This document shows, one piece after another, positions 24,208 to 31,931 of a stretch of 41,374 nt of DNA. The notes below the pieces were generated by a model, which had not been told where the DNA came from, searched no databases, and saw only the letters and a list, made by a program, of their open reading frames with translations. Within the stretch, counting starts at the first letter, position 1, and every line of letters begins with the position of its first letter. The stretch is from assembly GCA_012516075.1 (NCBI GenBank), contig JAAYXE010000155.1, positions 1 through 41,374 of the forward strand, given 5' to 3'. Source of the DNA: Chloroflexota bacterium. Lineage in GTDB: Bacteria > Chloroflexota > Anaerolineae > Anaerolineales > UBA4823. The position numbers were made by a program, and so were the translations under genes.

Positions 24208-24237
24208 AGTTTACCACAGGGCGAGAAAACATGTCAA
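24208..24237 (-). promoter_or_regulatory. Sigma-70-type promoter of the ABC exporter operon
   Basis: Minus-strand TTGACA (complement of 24232-24237), an 18-base spacer and TAAACT (complement of 24208-24213). The -35 is a perfect consensus. Predicted start near 24200 gives a leader of about 300 bases before the first exporter gene. Confidence 0.75.
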
Positions 24238-24284
24238 GGAAATTAATCGCATGATTTTTTGATACGCCGCCTGCGCGGCGGGGA

Positions 24285-26012
24285 TTAAATTTCTTCGATG
24301 CGGACACGCAGGTGGTCGAGGTGGGTCTGCAGCGCCTCGAGGCTGGCGCTCATTTCCTCCAGCTTGGTACGTTCGGCGCGCACGAAGCGGGTGTAGGGGG
24401 CGATTGCCTCGTTGATGTGCTCCAGACTGCGCTCCATCTCACGCTCAAACTGGCCGCGCAGCGAGGTGACCAGCTGCTGGCGCAGTGCGGCCACTTTCTC
24501 GCTCATCTCCTGTTTGGCGTAGCGCCGGCGGGCAGGGATGATGAACAGGCCCACGGCGGCGATCACGCTGGCCAGCAGCACACCGGTGATATCGGCGGCT
24601 GCGGTGGAGGCCAGCAGGGTCACCAGCGTGCCCAGACCCACGGCCCCGACGCTCATGGCGGCGGAGGCGGCCACAGCCTGCTGGGCGCCTTCTGCGATGG
24701 CCTCGGCCTCACGGCGGCGGTCGTAGGTATCGACCACGCGCTGGGTCTCACGCCCGACAGCGTCCATCAGCCGCTCGCGGTCGTAGTGGAAGCTGCCAAT
24801 CCCCGGATCGCCGAGGATGCGGTCCTGGTGCTGGCGCCGGCGCTCTGCCAGATGTTCGGTGACGGCCTGCCACTGGCGCAGGTCAGCGTCTACCAGCCAG
24901 TCGATCAGCTCGTTCACGCGGCGCTCGATGCGCTGGGGGGCGTCGCCCACCACTTTGTGCTCGAACTCGTTCTGGATGCGCTCTTTGCTGAGCAGATCCA
25001 TCACGCGCGCCAGGCGGAAGGTCTCATCGAAGAATTCCTGGCCGCGGTTCTCCATCTCGAAGAGGATTTTCTCGATGTCGGACATGCGGAACTCGAAGCT
25101 GCGCTGCATGTCCTCTTTGTAGAGGGCGAGCTGGCGGTCGACGTCCTCCAGCATGTCGAAATCGTCTTTCAGCAGGTCCAGCCGTTCGCGGCTGATCTTC
25201 AGGTACTTTTCCACCAGGTGCGCGCCGACGCCCAGCGGGTTAGACAGTTTGAGGCGAATGCGGCTGGATTCATCCAGGGTATCGTGGATGTAGCGCTCAA
25301 GAGCCTCGAAGCGGCTGGCTTCCCACAGCCCGGGCTCGCCGGTTTTGGCGCGCAGCGCCAGGCGGGCGCTGATGGGGAAAATCTCGGGTACGATCCCCAT
25401 CAGGCTGCGGGCGTTATCGGTTACGAACTGCACCACCTGCTGCAGTTCGGCTTCGCTTTCGAGGATGTCAATCTTGTTGATGACGATGACGACCTTTTTG
25501 CCCCAATCGCGGATGCGCTCCAGGAAGATGCGCTCGCTCTCGGTGAAGGGCCGGTCGGCGGAGGTGATGAAGAGCACGATATCGGAGCGCGGGACGAACT
25601 GGGAGGTGATCTCCTCGTGGGCGCGGATGATGGCGTTGGTGCCCGGGGTATCGACGATGCTGATCTCGGAAAGCCACTCCACCGGCAGGGTGAGGATGTG
25701 CTGGTTTTCGCTGACCACGGTGCGCTCCTGGCTGGGGCCGTAGCGCAGCAGGTTGATGTGCGTGGTGGTGGGGGTGACGCCCTCTTTGAGCAGGCGGTCG
25801 CCCAGCAGGGCGTTGATGAAGGCGCTCTTGCCGGCGTTGAACTCACCCACGATGACCAGCAGGAAGAGCTCATCGAGCTGCTGGATGGAATCTGCAAGCG
25901 TCTCCTGGTCTTCCGGGGCGGCGTTGAACTGCACCAGGGAGACGCGCAGGTCGTTGAGCACCTGGCGCTCTTCTTTGATGAGGGTTTCCTGTTTTTCGTT
26001 GAGGATCTGCAT
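24285..26012 (-). CDS. Bacterial dynamin-like GTPase
   Basis: 575 residues. GTPase motifs: G1 GEFNAGKSAFIN at about residues 50-60, G2 region TPTTTHINLLRYG, G3 DTPGTN, G4 NKID. Long helical regions follow, and a hydrophobic pair of segments near 430-490 (GAVGLGTLVTLLASTAAAD and GVLLASVIAAVGLFIIPARR) can insert into membranes as the paddle of BDLPs does. Such proteins remodel or protect membranes. The ATG at 26010-26012 has no ribosome-binding site; instead TATAAT ends six bases before it, so the mRNA may be leaderless. No partner dynamin gene is adjacent. Confidence 0.87.
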   Translation of the reverse strand: MQILNEKQETLIKEERQVLNDLRVSLVQFNAAPEDQETLADSIQQLDELFLLVIVGEFNAGKSAFINALLGDRLLKEGVTPTTTHINLLRYGPSQERTVVSENQHILTLPVEWLSEISIVDTPGTNAIIRAHEEITSQFVPRSDIVLFITSADRPFTESERIFLERIRDWGKKVVIVINKIDILESEAELQQVVQFVTDNARSLMGIVPEIFPISARLALRAKTGEPGLWEASRFEALERYIHDTLDESSRIRLKLSNPLGVGAHLVEKYLKISRERLDLLKDDFDMLEDVDRQLALYKEDMQRSFEFRMSDIEKILFEMENRGQEFFDETFRLARVMDLLSKERIQNEFEHKVVGDAPQRIERRVNELIDWLVDADLRQWQAVTEHLAERRRQHQDRILGDPGIGSFHYDRERLMDAVGRETQRVVDTYDRRREAEAIAEGAQQAVAASAAMSVGAVGLGTLVTLLASTAAADITGVLLASVIAAVGLFIIPARRRYAKQEMSEKVAALRQQLVTSLRGQFEREMERSLEHINEAIAPYTRFVRAERTKLEEMSASLEALQTHLDHLRVRIEEI

Positions 26013-26336
26013 GCGTGAATTATAGTGGAATTGTTGCAATTGGGGGGAAATTGGGTGGGACGCGGCGATGCTGCGAATTACGGACGCTGAGAGAGCGGAG
26101 GGACGTGACCTCCCCTGCAGGGCGACCGCCGGGGCGGGAGCCGCAGCGGGGGAGGGTAAGGGTCTCACACAGGTAGTTTAAAAAAAGGATCGAGTAATTC
26201 TCGCCGGACGATGCAGAATCCGCGCAAATCAGCGTCCCCCCCTAAAAAAAACGGAAGGGTTTTGCGCGAAGACATGGCAAAACCCTTCCTGTATCCGCAC
26301 CCACCCGGAAAGCCCTCCAGGCAGGGCTGATTCAAA
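26013..26336. other. Intergenic region with a terminator
   Basis: 324 bases between the dynamin-like gene and the ferritin-like gene. It holds the terminator of the latter (26243-26289) and a TATAAT (minus strand) directly ahead of the dynamin-like start. The middle part is GC- and purine-rich, and no gene is seen. Confidence 0.6.
26243..26289 (-). terminator. Strong intrinsic terminator after the ferritin-like gene
   Basis: Minus strand: GGAAGGGTTTTGC (complement of 26277-26289) pairs perfectly over 13 bases with GCAAAACCCTTCC (complement of 26253-26265), followed by an unbroken run of T (complement of 26244-26251). Confidence 0.93.
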
Positions 26337-26573
26337 CTATTTCTGGGCCTGCAGTTTACTCAGCAGCAGGTCTTTGGCGCGGTCAGCGCGGCGGCGCTCC
26401 TCATCGACCAGCGCGCGGAAGAACTGTGCGGTCTCATCATCTCCGTTCTGCTCGGCATCCATGGCGTAAATCGAATAATTTTCGGCCCCCTGTAAGGCGT
26501 GATACGCCACACTGATCAGGTTATACGTGACATCAGTCGTACCGGTCGTGATTCCGTGCTCCTGCTGGTGCAT
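26337..26573 (-). CDS. Small ferritin-like/rubrerythrin-type four-helix fragment protein
   Basis: A 78-residue soluble protein. The pattern ISVAYHALQGAENYSIYAMDAEQNGDDETAQFFRALVDEERRRADRAKDLL (two helices with regularly placed Glu, His and Asp) resembles half of a ferritin-like di-iron bundle, with possible ligands E31, D39/E41 and the DEERRRAD stretch. Two chains could dimerise into a four-helix bundle. Family assignment is tentative. The gene is well supported: AGGAGGAAATC ahead of ATG 26571-26573, its own promoter (26662-26691) and a strong terminator. Confidence 0.8.
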   Translation of the reverse strand: MHQQEHGITTGTTDVTYNLISVAYHALQGAENYSIYAMDAEQNGDDETAQFFRALVDEERRRADRAKDLLLSKLQAQK

Positions 26574-26661
26574 GATTTCCTCCTGTCAAACCTTTTTTGA
26601 GTTATTTGTGCTCGTCTGGCGGTGAACGCGCGGTTCAAACTGCCAGCCTGTGCGCATGCTA

Positions 26662-26691
26662 ACTATAACGACTGCGGTGGGCGAGAATCAA
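26662..26691 (-). promoter_or_regulatory. Promoter of the ferritin-like gene
   Basis: Minus-strand TTGATT (complement of 26686-26691), 18-base spacer, TATAGT (complement of 26662-26667). The transcript would start about 80 bases before the ATG at 26573. Confidence 0.6.
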
Positions 26692-26729
26692 TAAGGGATT
26701 TCCCTTTCAGCGAGGGGGGAAATCCCTTA
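26692..26729. terminator. 13-bp perfect hairpin after the Ddl-like gene
   Basis: TAAGGGATTTCCC (26692-26704) pairs perfectly with GGGAAATCCCTTA (26717-26729) across a 12-base loop. It lies 60 bases past the stop of the leftward Ddl-like gene, where a terminator is expected, but only TTGATT follows, without a proper T-run. It directly abuts the -35 of the ferritin-like gene, so it may also be an operator-like palindrome. Confidence 0.5.
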
Positions 26730-26787
26730 GAGTGTTACACTAACCGGTATGAGACAGGAGAACTAGGCACTTCCCGCGGCCGGCGGG

Positions 26788-27852
26788 TCAGTCGATCATG
26801 CCGTAGCGCTTTAATGCCGTGTTCAGGATCTTGTTGACCAGCTCGGTGTGATCGATCCCGGCGGCAGCGGCCTCGATCACCAGGTCGGAGATACCCGGCG
26901 AGAGGCCCGGCAGCGGGTTGATTTCGAGGATGTAGGGTTTCCAGTTGTCGCTGGCGTCCAGGCGGAAGTCGACGCGGGCGACATCCAGGGCGCCGGTAAC
27001 GCGGAAGACGGCCGCCGTGAGCCAGTTCAGCTCTTCCACCATTTCCCTGCTCAGGGGGGCGGGGCAGATGTAGTTGAGCTGGTCGGCCAGGTCGACCTTG
27101 AGCCGGTTGCTGTACACGTGGTCGGATTCGACGTAGGGCTGCAGGTCGACCTCCATGGGCGGCAGGAACTGCAGCCCGGCCTGGATATGGTGAGCTTCTT
27201 CATCCTCCGGAAGCCGGCGGGCAACCGGCCCCTCCAGGTTGCCGACCACGCCCACAGTCACCTCGCGGCCTTCGATGAAGCATTCCACCAGGGCAGGCTG
27301 GTTGTAGCGGGCGATGATCAGCTTCACCTGCTCGCGCAGCTCCGCCTCGTTGTAGACGATGGATGACGCGCTGACCCCCATCCCCGTGCCTTCCCGGCTG
27401 GGTTTAACGAACAGCGGAAAGGTCAGGTCTTCGTGCAGCGGCTCGTCGGGGCGTTCGATGCTCTGGAAGTTAGGGGTCGGCAGCTCGTGATAGCTGAGGA
27501 TGCGCTTGGTCATTGGCTTGTCCAGAGTCAGCGCCAGGGTGAGCACGCGCGAGCCGGTGTAGGGAATGCGCAGCATCTCGAGCATGGCCGGCACCTGGGC
27601 TTCGCGGGCGTCGCCGAAGTGCCCCTCGCAGATGTTAAAGGCGATATCCGGTTTGTATTTGCGGATGGTGTCGAGGAGGGTAACATCGCCCTCCAGAAAT
27701 TCGCACTCGTGGCCGCCGGCGCGTATGGCTTCGACGAGCGCCTGGACCGTGCGTTCGGAGTCCAGGTCATCCCACTGGTCTGCCGGCATGCCCTCAAAGC
27801 GGGGAGCGTTAACCTTCAAATTGGCCAGAAGCGCAACACGAAAGGATTTCAT
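26788..27852 (-). CDS. D-alanine-D-alanine ligase-like ATP-grasp enzyme
   Basis: 354 residues of the Ddl/ATP-grasp type, which couples ATP hydrolysis to ligation of a carboxylate with an amine. N-terminal Rossmann-like segment with FNICEGHFGDAREAQ and AMLEMLRIPYTGS; ATP-grasp core with FPLFVKPSREGTGMGVS; metal-binding ARVDFRL and LEINPLPGLSPG near the end. Ddl enzymes end with a similar E-I-N-x-x-P-G motif. It has no mur or van neighbours, so it may be the peptidoglycan ligase or a paralogue acting on another dipeptide. ATG 27850-27852 follows GGAGAAGAG. It has its own promoter upstream. Confidence 0.82.
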   Translation of the reverse strand: MKSFRVALLANLKVNAPRFEGMPADQWDDLDSERTVQALVEAIRAGGHECEFLEGDVTLLDTIRKYKPDIAFNICEGHFGDAREAQVPAMLEMLRIPYTGSRVLTLALTLDKPMTKRILSYHELPTPNFQSIERPDEPLHEDLTFPLFVKPSREGTGMGVSASSIVYNEAELREQVKLIIARYNQPALVECFIEGREVTVGVVGNLEGPVARRLPEDEEAHHIQAGLQFLPPMEVDLQPYVESDHVYSNRLKVDLADQLNYICPAPLSREMVEELNWLTAAVFRVTGALDVARVDFRLDASDNWKPYILEINPLPGLSPGISDLVIEAAAAGIDHTELVNKILNTALKRYGMID

Positions 27853-27927
27853 CTCTTCTCCACGGCGGCACTTTTGGCCGCCTGCAGCCCTTGAAATCGA
27901 GGTGCCTGCGAAATGGCACAAGCGTGA

Positions 27928-27955
27928 AGTATACCCCCCTGTGTCCTGGAGTCAA
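27928..27955 (-). promoter_or_regulatory. Promoter of the Ddl-like gene
   Basis: Minus-strand TTGACT (complement of 27950-27955), 16-base spacer, TATACT (complement of 27928-27933); close to consensus in both hexamers. The start of transcription would be about 70 bases before the ATG. Confidence 0.7.
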
Positions 27956-28057
27956 GAAATTCGCGGCTGTGCGCGGACGGGAAACCGCCTGCGAATCTGC
28001 AAAGCGCGCGGGAAATGTGCGGTTATGGGTTTTCAGCGGTGCTGGGGGATTGGTAAA

Positions 28058-28090
28058 GAAAAACCGGGGGCGGCGAGGCACCACCCCCGG
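28058..28090 (-). terminator. Intrinsic terminator of the beta-propeller lipoprotein gene
   Basis: Minus strand: CCGGGGGTGG pairs with CCGCCCCCGG (one G-U pair) over a 7-base loop and is followed by TTTTTC. It lies 12 bases past the stop codon. Confidence 0.9.
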
Positions 28091-28101
28091 GAGAAGGCCG
28101 A

Positions 28102-29310
28102 TCAGGGAGCGACCGACCAGAGCTGGATGCCAGCGCCAAACTGCAGGGCGGCCAGGTGCGTCCCGTCGGGTGAAAACTCAACGCCGGTGGCGGCAGCCTG
28201 CAGGGGCAGCACGCGCAGCTGGTCGCCGGTTTCGGCGTCCCACAGGATGGCGGCGGGCACGAACTCGCCCTCAACCGATGCGGCAGCGGTGGTGACCAGC
28301 AGGCGGCTGTCGGGGGACCAGTCTACCGCGCTGACGAAATCTTCGTGGGAGAGCACCACCCCCAGCTCGCCGCTCTCTACATCCATCAACTGTACGGTGC
28401 CGCGCGCCACCCAGGCGATGCGGGTCCAGTCGGGGGAGAAGACCGCGTTGTAGAGCACCGGGCTGGCGTGCTCCTCCCAGGTGAGGGTCGCGAGCACTTC
28501 GCCGGATTCACGGTCGAAGATATACACGGTGAAGTTCTGCGGGTCAGCCCCGGCCAGGCGAGTCCCGTCGGGAGAGAATGTCAGGTCGGTCAGGAAGGAG
28601 GGCAGGTCCCAGGAAACCTGCAGCTCACCGCTGGTCGCATCCCAGATCTGCAGGCTGCTCTGGCTGGCAGCTGCCAGGGCGGAGCCATCGGGGGAGAAAG
28701 CCAGGCTGGTGAGCGCCTCGTCCCCGGCCTCGACGCTGAGGGGCTGGGCGCCGTTCTGGGTCTCCCATATGTGCACCTGGTTTTCACCGTCCGCCCAGGC
28801 CAGCCGCTGCTGGTCGGGGGAAGCGGTCAGCAGGGTGGGGCCGGAAGCCTCCATGGCCGTGCGCAGGGTCTCCGGATCCACCTCGTAAATGACGACCTCG
28901 CTGGTGGTCGCCAGGGCCAGTTCGACTTCGCCCTGTTCCGAGGCGACCCAGGCGAAGGTCTGCACGTCTGCTTCAGCCACTTCCCCGGCCGTCTGCAGAT
29001 CGGGGGCGGTGTCGGGGCCGATGATGCCCTGCTCCGGAGGGGTGACAGCGGGCGGCGTCTCTGCGGCCGGTTCGGGGGTCGGCGATGCAGGCAGCGAGGT
29101 CGGTGTGGCAGGCGGTTCAGTTTCAGTGGAGGCCGGCTCTGCGGTGTCGGGAGGGACTTCACCTCCCGGAGTTTCCGTCAGAGCCAGCACGCCGGAAGGC
29201 GTGAGTGTCGCGAAGGGAGCCGTGCCGGAAGTGGTGCAGCCGGTAAGGAGCAGGACCAGCAGGTCAGCCAGAAGAATGGGGGTTAAAAAGGCCAGATACT
29301 CCAACTTCAC
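28102..29310 (-). CDS. WD40-type beta-propeller lipoprotein
   Basis: 402 residues starting at a GTG (29308-29310) chosen because GGAGAG lies just upstream and the signal peptide begins there. The N-terminus KLEYLAFLTPILLADLLVLL leads to lipobox L-L-T-G-C (Cys25). A Thr/Pro/Glu-rich linker (about 40-115) follows, then a propeller of WD40-like blades, recognisable by repeated SPDG or SPD turns (LAFSPDGSALAA, LTFSPDGTRLAG, VDWSPDSRLLVT, VEFSPDGTHLAA) and IWD/LWD ends. It is probably a surface-anchored scaffold or sensor; no catalytic residues are apparent. Monocistronic, with a strong terminator. Confidence 0.85.
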   Translation of the reverse strand: MKLEYLAFLTPILLADLLVLLLTGCTTSGTAPFATLTPSGVLALTETPGGEVPPDTAEPASTETEPPATPTSLPASPTPEPAAETPPAVTPPEQGIIGPDTAPDLQTAGEVAEADVQTFAWVASEQGEVELALATTSEVVIYEVDPETLRTAMEASGPTLLTASPDQQRLAWADGENQVHIWETQNGAQPLSVEAGDEALTSLAFSPDGSALAAASQSSLQIWDATSGELQVSWDLPSFLTDLTFSPDGTRLAGADPQNFTVYIFDRESGEVLATLTWEEHASPVLYNAVFSPDWTRIAWVARGTVQLMDVESGELGVVLSHEDFVSAVDWSPDSRLLVTTAAASVEGEFVPAAILWDAETGDQLRVLPLQAAATGVEFSPDGTHLAALQFGAGIQLWSVAP

Positions 29311-29359
29311 AGCTCTCCTCTCAGGGTGTGCGGTTCGCATTTCACACATAGCGTTTATT

Positions 29360-30178
29360 CTACCTTATGTGGGCGGGCTGGCGCGGCCAGGCAGTGACCA
29401 GCCCCTGTGATTTGGAGATATGGAATGCGCCGTCCCGCATGTGATCGCGCACGTGACTCTCGAACGCCGCGCGCTGGTCTGCGGGGAGATCGCTGATGTG
29501 GCTGAACATGGAAAAGACGTAGGCCACCAGGGGCTCGACCTCGGTCACCTCCAGGCTGTCTTCGTAGATGAAGACCTGGACGGGTTCAAAGGCCTCGCTC
29601 AGTGCCTGAGCAGCATTCTCCAGCGAAAAGCGGCGGACCAGCTCGTAAGTGGGCCTGTGTGACGGATCGAAGGCGTGGACCAGGTCGTGAAGTTCGCCCA
29701 TATGCCTTTCTCCGTTGGTGGCGGCGAACAGCCGGCCACCCGGGCGCAGCACACGGGCAATCTCCCGCACCGCCTGCGGCAGATCGGGAACATGGTAGAG
29801 CATGTGGTTGGCAATCACGACATCAAAGGACCCATCCGGGAAAGGAATGTGCTGGGCGTCCAGACACAGGAAGCGGAAAATGGGCGGGTGCGAGTTCTTC
29901 TGCCGCGCCTCCCTGACCATGCCTGCGGAGAGGTCGCCCAGGAACAGGCGCAGGTCCGCAGGCAGGCGGGCCTGGTTGTGCGCCCACAGGCTGCCCGGGC
30001 CGCAGCCGGCCTCGAGCACGCGCATCCCCGGCTGCAGCTCCAGGTGGTCGTACACCCAGCTAAACCAGGGGTATGGGTTGGTGCTGAAGCGGGTGTGCAG
30101 GTTGATGCGCGCCTGGAGGTTGTCCGCTGTTTTATACTGCTGTTCTTTGAGGTATTTCTGGTCGGTTATCGAGCGCAT
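29360..30178 (-). CDS. Class I SAM-dependent methyltransferase
   Basis: 272 residues. Motif I VLEAGCGPGSLW (about residues 52-63) binds S-adenosylmethionine; an acidic residue at the end of strand 2 lies in LFLGDLSAGMV; motif II/III region DAQHIPFPDGSFDVVIANHMLYHV and RVLRPGGRLFAATNG. The substrate cannot be told; it belongs to the UbiE/Methyltransf_11-like group acting on small molecules. ATG 30176-30178 follows GGAAAGGAT. It lies 28 bases downstream of the nucleotidyltransferase gene, so the two are probably co-transcribed. Confidence 0.87.
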   Translation of the reverse strand: MRSITDQKYLKEQQYKTADNLQARINLHTRFSTNPYPWFSWVYDHLELQPGMRVLEAGCGPGSLWAHNQARLPADLRLFLGDLSAGMVREARQKNSHPPIFRFLCLDAQHIPFPDGSFDVVIANHMLYHVPDLPQAVREIARVLRPGGRLFAATNGERHMGELHDLVHAFDPSHRPTYELVRRFSLENAAQALSEAFEPVQVFIYEDSLEVTEVEPLVAYVFSMFSHISDLPADQRAAFESHVRDHMRDGAFHISKSQGLVTAWPRQPAHIR

Positions 30179-30206
30179 GGCAGATCCTTTCCTGGAAAGA
30201 CCTGGT

Positions 30207-31082
30207 TCAGGAGCCGCCGGCCGCCGGGGCAAGGCGGATCCAGTCCAGGATGGGCGAGGTGGTCTCGATTATGGGGACGTGCAGATGACGGGCGATTTCA
30301 CCGCATAGAGCGGTGAAGAGATCGAGGGCGGCCAGCAGCGCGCGGTGGACATCTACGGCCTGGTAAGCGGGGAACAGGGCGGGCAGCACCGGCAGGAAGC
30401 GCGGGCTGGCCCAGGCGTCGATGCGGCGGCCGTGGTACCAGGTATCCGGAGGCAGGGAGTTCGACAGGCGCGTGTGCCATTCGAGCAGGGTCAGCAGGCG
30501 CGGGCGCAGGTCGCAGCTTAACTGGTGCTGGGCCTGCCAGAGCTCGCCGCGGCGGGCCAGCTTTTCGATGCGGTAGAACAGGAAGAGTGACTGCGTGATC
30601 AGGGTCTTGAATTCATCCGGCGAAGGCGGTGGGGCAGGCGGCTGCGCTGTAAAAGCGATGGGGGGGAGGTCACCCAGCGGGCGCACGCCGCGGGCAAGCA
30701 CCTGACGGTCGGGGAAGCCGGCGAGCAGATCCTGCAGGGCCGGGCGGGTTTTTGCTGCTGGGGTGACCGGCACCAGCAAGAAGTCGACCTTCAGCCCGCC
30801 GGCGTAGATCACCTGCCATTCGGGGTGCGGCCCTTCGCTGAACAGGTGCGCCAGCCAGACCTCGCCGAACTGCCAGAACCAGGAGGAACCGGCACTGAGC
30901 CGGGGAAGAGCGGATGTGAACAGGATCAGGTCAAGGTCAGACCATTCGTCGGGGGGCGGGTCGGAGCGGGCGCGCGAGCCAACAGCGCAGGCGCCGTAGA
31001 TATCCGGCCGGGAGCTGACCCAGGCATGGATGCGGGTTTCGAGAAGCGGGTAAGAGAGGTTGCCGGCTGGTAGATTTCGCAT
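30207..31082 (-). CDS. Aminoglycoside 6-adenylyltransferase-like nucleotidyltransferase
   Basis: 291 residues of the AadK/AAD6-like family. The nucleotidyltransferase signature appears as YGACAVGSRARSDPPPDEW followed by SDLDLILF, giving the G-S and paired Asp metal ligands; a third Asp probably lies in GLKVDFLLV. AadK-type enzymes adenylylate streptomycin, but chromosomal relatives in environmental bacteria often have unknown substrates. Gly-x-His signatures of the helical C-terminal part (TWYHGRRIDAW) agree with the family. ATG 31080-31082; the ribosome-binding site is weak. Whether it confers resistance cannot be read from the sequence. Confidence 0.8.
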   Translation of the reverse strand: MRNLPAGNLSYPLLETRIHAWVSSRPDIYGACAVGSRARSDPPPDEWSDLDLILFTSALPRLSAGSSWFWQFGEVWLAHLFSEGPHPEWQVIYAGGLKVDFLLVPVTPAAKTRPALQDLLAGFPDRQVLARGVRPLGDLPPIAFTAQPPAPPPSPDEFKTLITQSLFLFYRIEKLARRGELWQAQHQLSCDLRPRLLTLLEWHTRLSNSLPPDTWYHGRRIDAWASPRFLPVLPALFPAYQAVDVHRALLAALDLFTALCGEIARHLHVPIIETTSPILDWIRLAPAAGGS

Positions 31083-31137
31083 AGACAATATCCACGGTCT
31101 GACGCAGTGCAGGGTAGGCGGATGCCTGCAGAAGTAC

Positions 31138-31153
31138 GGGCCGTTTGCGGCCC
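31138..31153. terminator. Weak terminator-like hairpin between the SMR and nucleotidyltransferase genes
   Basis: GGGCCG-TTTG-CGGCCC is a perfect 6-bp GC-rich stem a few bases past the SMR stop codon. The following bases on the minus strand (GTACTTCTG) make a poor T-run, so read-through into the nucleotidyltransferase gene is possible. Confidence 0.35.
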
Positions 31154-31158
31154 AGACT

Positions 31159-31479
31159 TTATTCTGTGCCGGTGAAGCGCAGGCCGATGATGCCGGCGAT
31201 GATCAGGGCGGTGAAGAACAGGCGCGGCAGGCTGCGCGGTTCGCCCAGCAGCATAATGCCCAGGATCACAGCCCCGACTGCGCCGATACCGGTCCACACG
31301 GCGTAGGCGGTGCCGACCGGCAGGGTTTTGAGCGCCTGCGAGAGCAGGAAAACGCTCAGGCCCATGGCGACGACGGTGATCAGCGAGGGGACCAGTTTTG
31401 TGAAGCCTTCAGAGTATTTTAACCCCATCGCCCATACGGTTTCGAAGATTCCGGCGATGAACAGGATGATCCAGGCCAT
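31159..31479 (-). CDS. Small multidrug resistance family exporter, Gdx/SugE (guanidinium) type
   Basis: 106 residues with four membrane helices, which act as an antiparallel dimer exchanging substrate for protons. The start [18 protein letters not shown] contains the essential Glu (E13) in the F-E-x-x-W-A context typical of SugE/Gdx guanidinium exporters rather than Emr[21 protein letters not shown] is the other family hallmark. A GGAGGT site precedes the ATG at 31477-31479. The upstream region is structured, as expected if a guanidine riboswitch or other leader controls it. Confidence 0.92.
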   Translation of the reverse strand: MAWIILFIAGIFETVWAMGLKYSEGFTKLVPSLITVVAMGLSVFLLSQALKTLPVGTAYAVWTGIGAVGAVILGIMLLGEPRSLPRLFFTALIIAGIIGLRFTGTE

Positions 31480-31553
31480 TTGATGTATACCTCCACGAGT
31501 GTTTTTGATCTGCCCCGGGAAGACAGATTGAAACAGAATTTTACCCCAGGGGG

Positions 31554-31592
31554 CGGTCAGGGAGGATGTTCCCCTTTTGCGGTCCTGACCGG
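31554..31592 (-). promoter_or_regulatory. Structured 5' leader of the Gdx-type exporter gene
   Basis: The transcript contains CCGGTCAGGAC (complement of 31582-31592), whose CGGTCAGG portion pairs perfectly with CCTGACCG downstream (complement of 31554-31561). Guanidine-class riboswitches precede many Gdx genes. The CCGGTCAGGAC string resembles part of the guanidine-III (ykkC-III) core as I remember it, but the flanking helix does not fit, so the class is not established. Confidence 0.3.
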
Positions 31593-31797
31593 GGCGCGAG
31601 GCGAGAACTGCGGCAGACAGGCGTTGCGAGTTTATTTGTTCGCAGGCCGCTTCGACCAGGCATGCGCAGCATGCCGCTCAGCGCGCCTGCGGGTAAAAGT
31701 TATTGTCGCATGCTTTATGGTATACCGAATAACCTGATTCGATTTCCATGACCCAATAATTAGAAAAACTTCCCTTGTGAGGAGCAGAGCGCCCGTT

Positions 31798-31830
31798 TAC
31801 TGGCTCCCACGAGGAGCGTGGGAGCCAGTA
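31798..31830. repeat. 14-bp perfect hairpin of the CTCCCACG/CGTGGGAG repeat type
   Basis: TACTGGCTCCCACG (31798-31811) is exactly inverted at 31817-31830 with loop AGGAG. A shorter degenerate relative lies near 18650. On the plus strand TATAGATTTTT follows, so it could terminate rightward transcription, but no rightward gene precedes it. Probably a dispersed palindromic repeat that may serve as a barrier to leftward read-through from the amylase gene. Confidence 0.6.
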
Positions 31831-31931
31831 TAGATTTTTCGTTGGCAGGCACGCCTGCTGTTGGGACAGATTTCTCGGGCTCCGGAAGACCGCATTATAA
31901 GGCGGGTCGGGAGCCAGATAATGCCGTGTTC

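Larger units (their letters stand above)
31480..31931. other. Intergenic region with structured SMR leader and a long hairpin
   Basis: 452 bases without a gene. Next to the exporter, CGGTCAGG (31554-31561) and CCTGACCG (31584-31591) form an 8-bp inverted repeat, part of a GC-rich leader. Further on, 31640-31760 is AT-richer and may contain the exporter promoter, though I see no clean pair of hexamers. A 14-bp hairpin lies at 31798-31830. The remaining part up to the amylase stop contains no recognisable signal. Confidence 0.5.
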
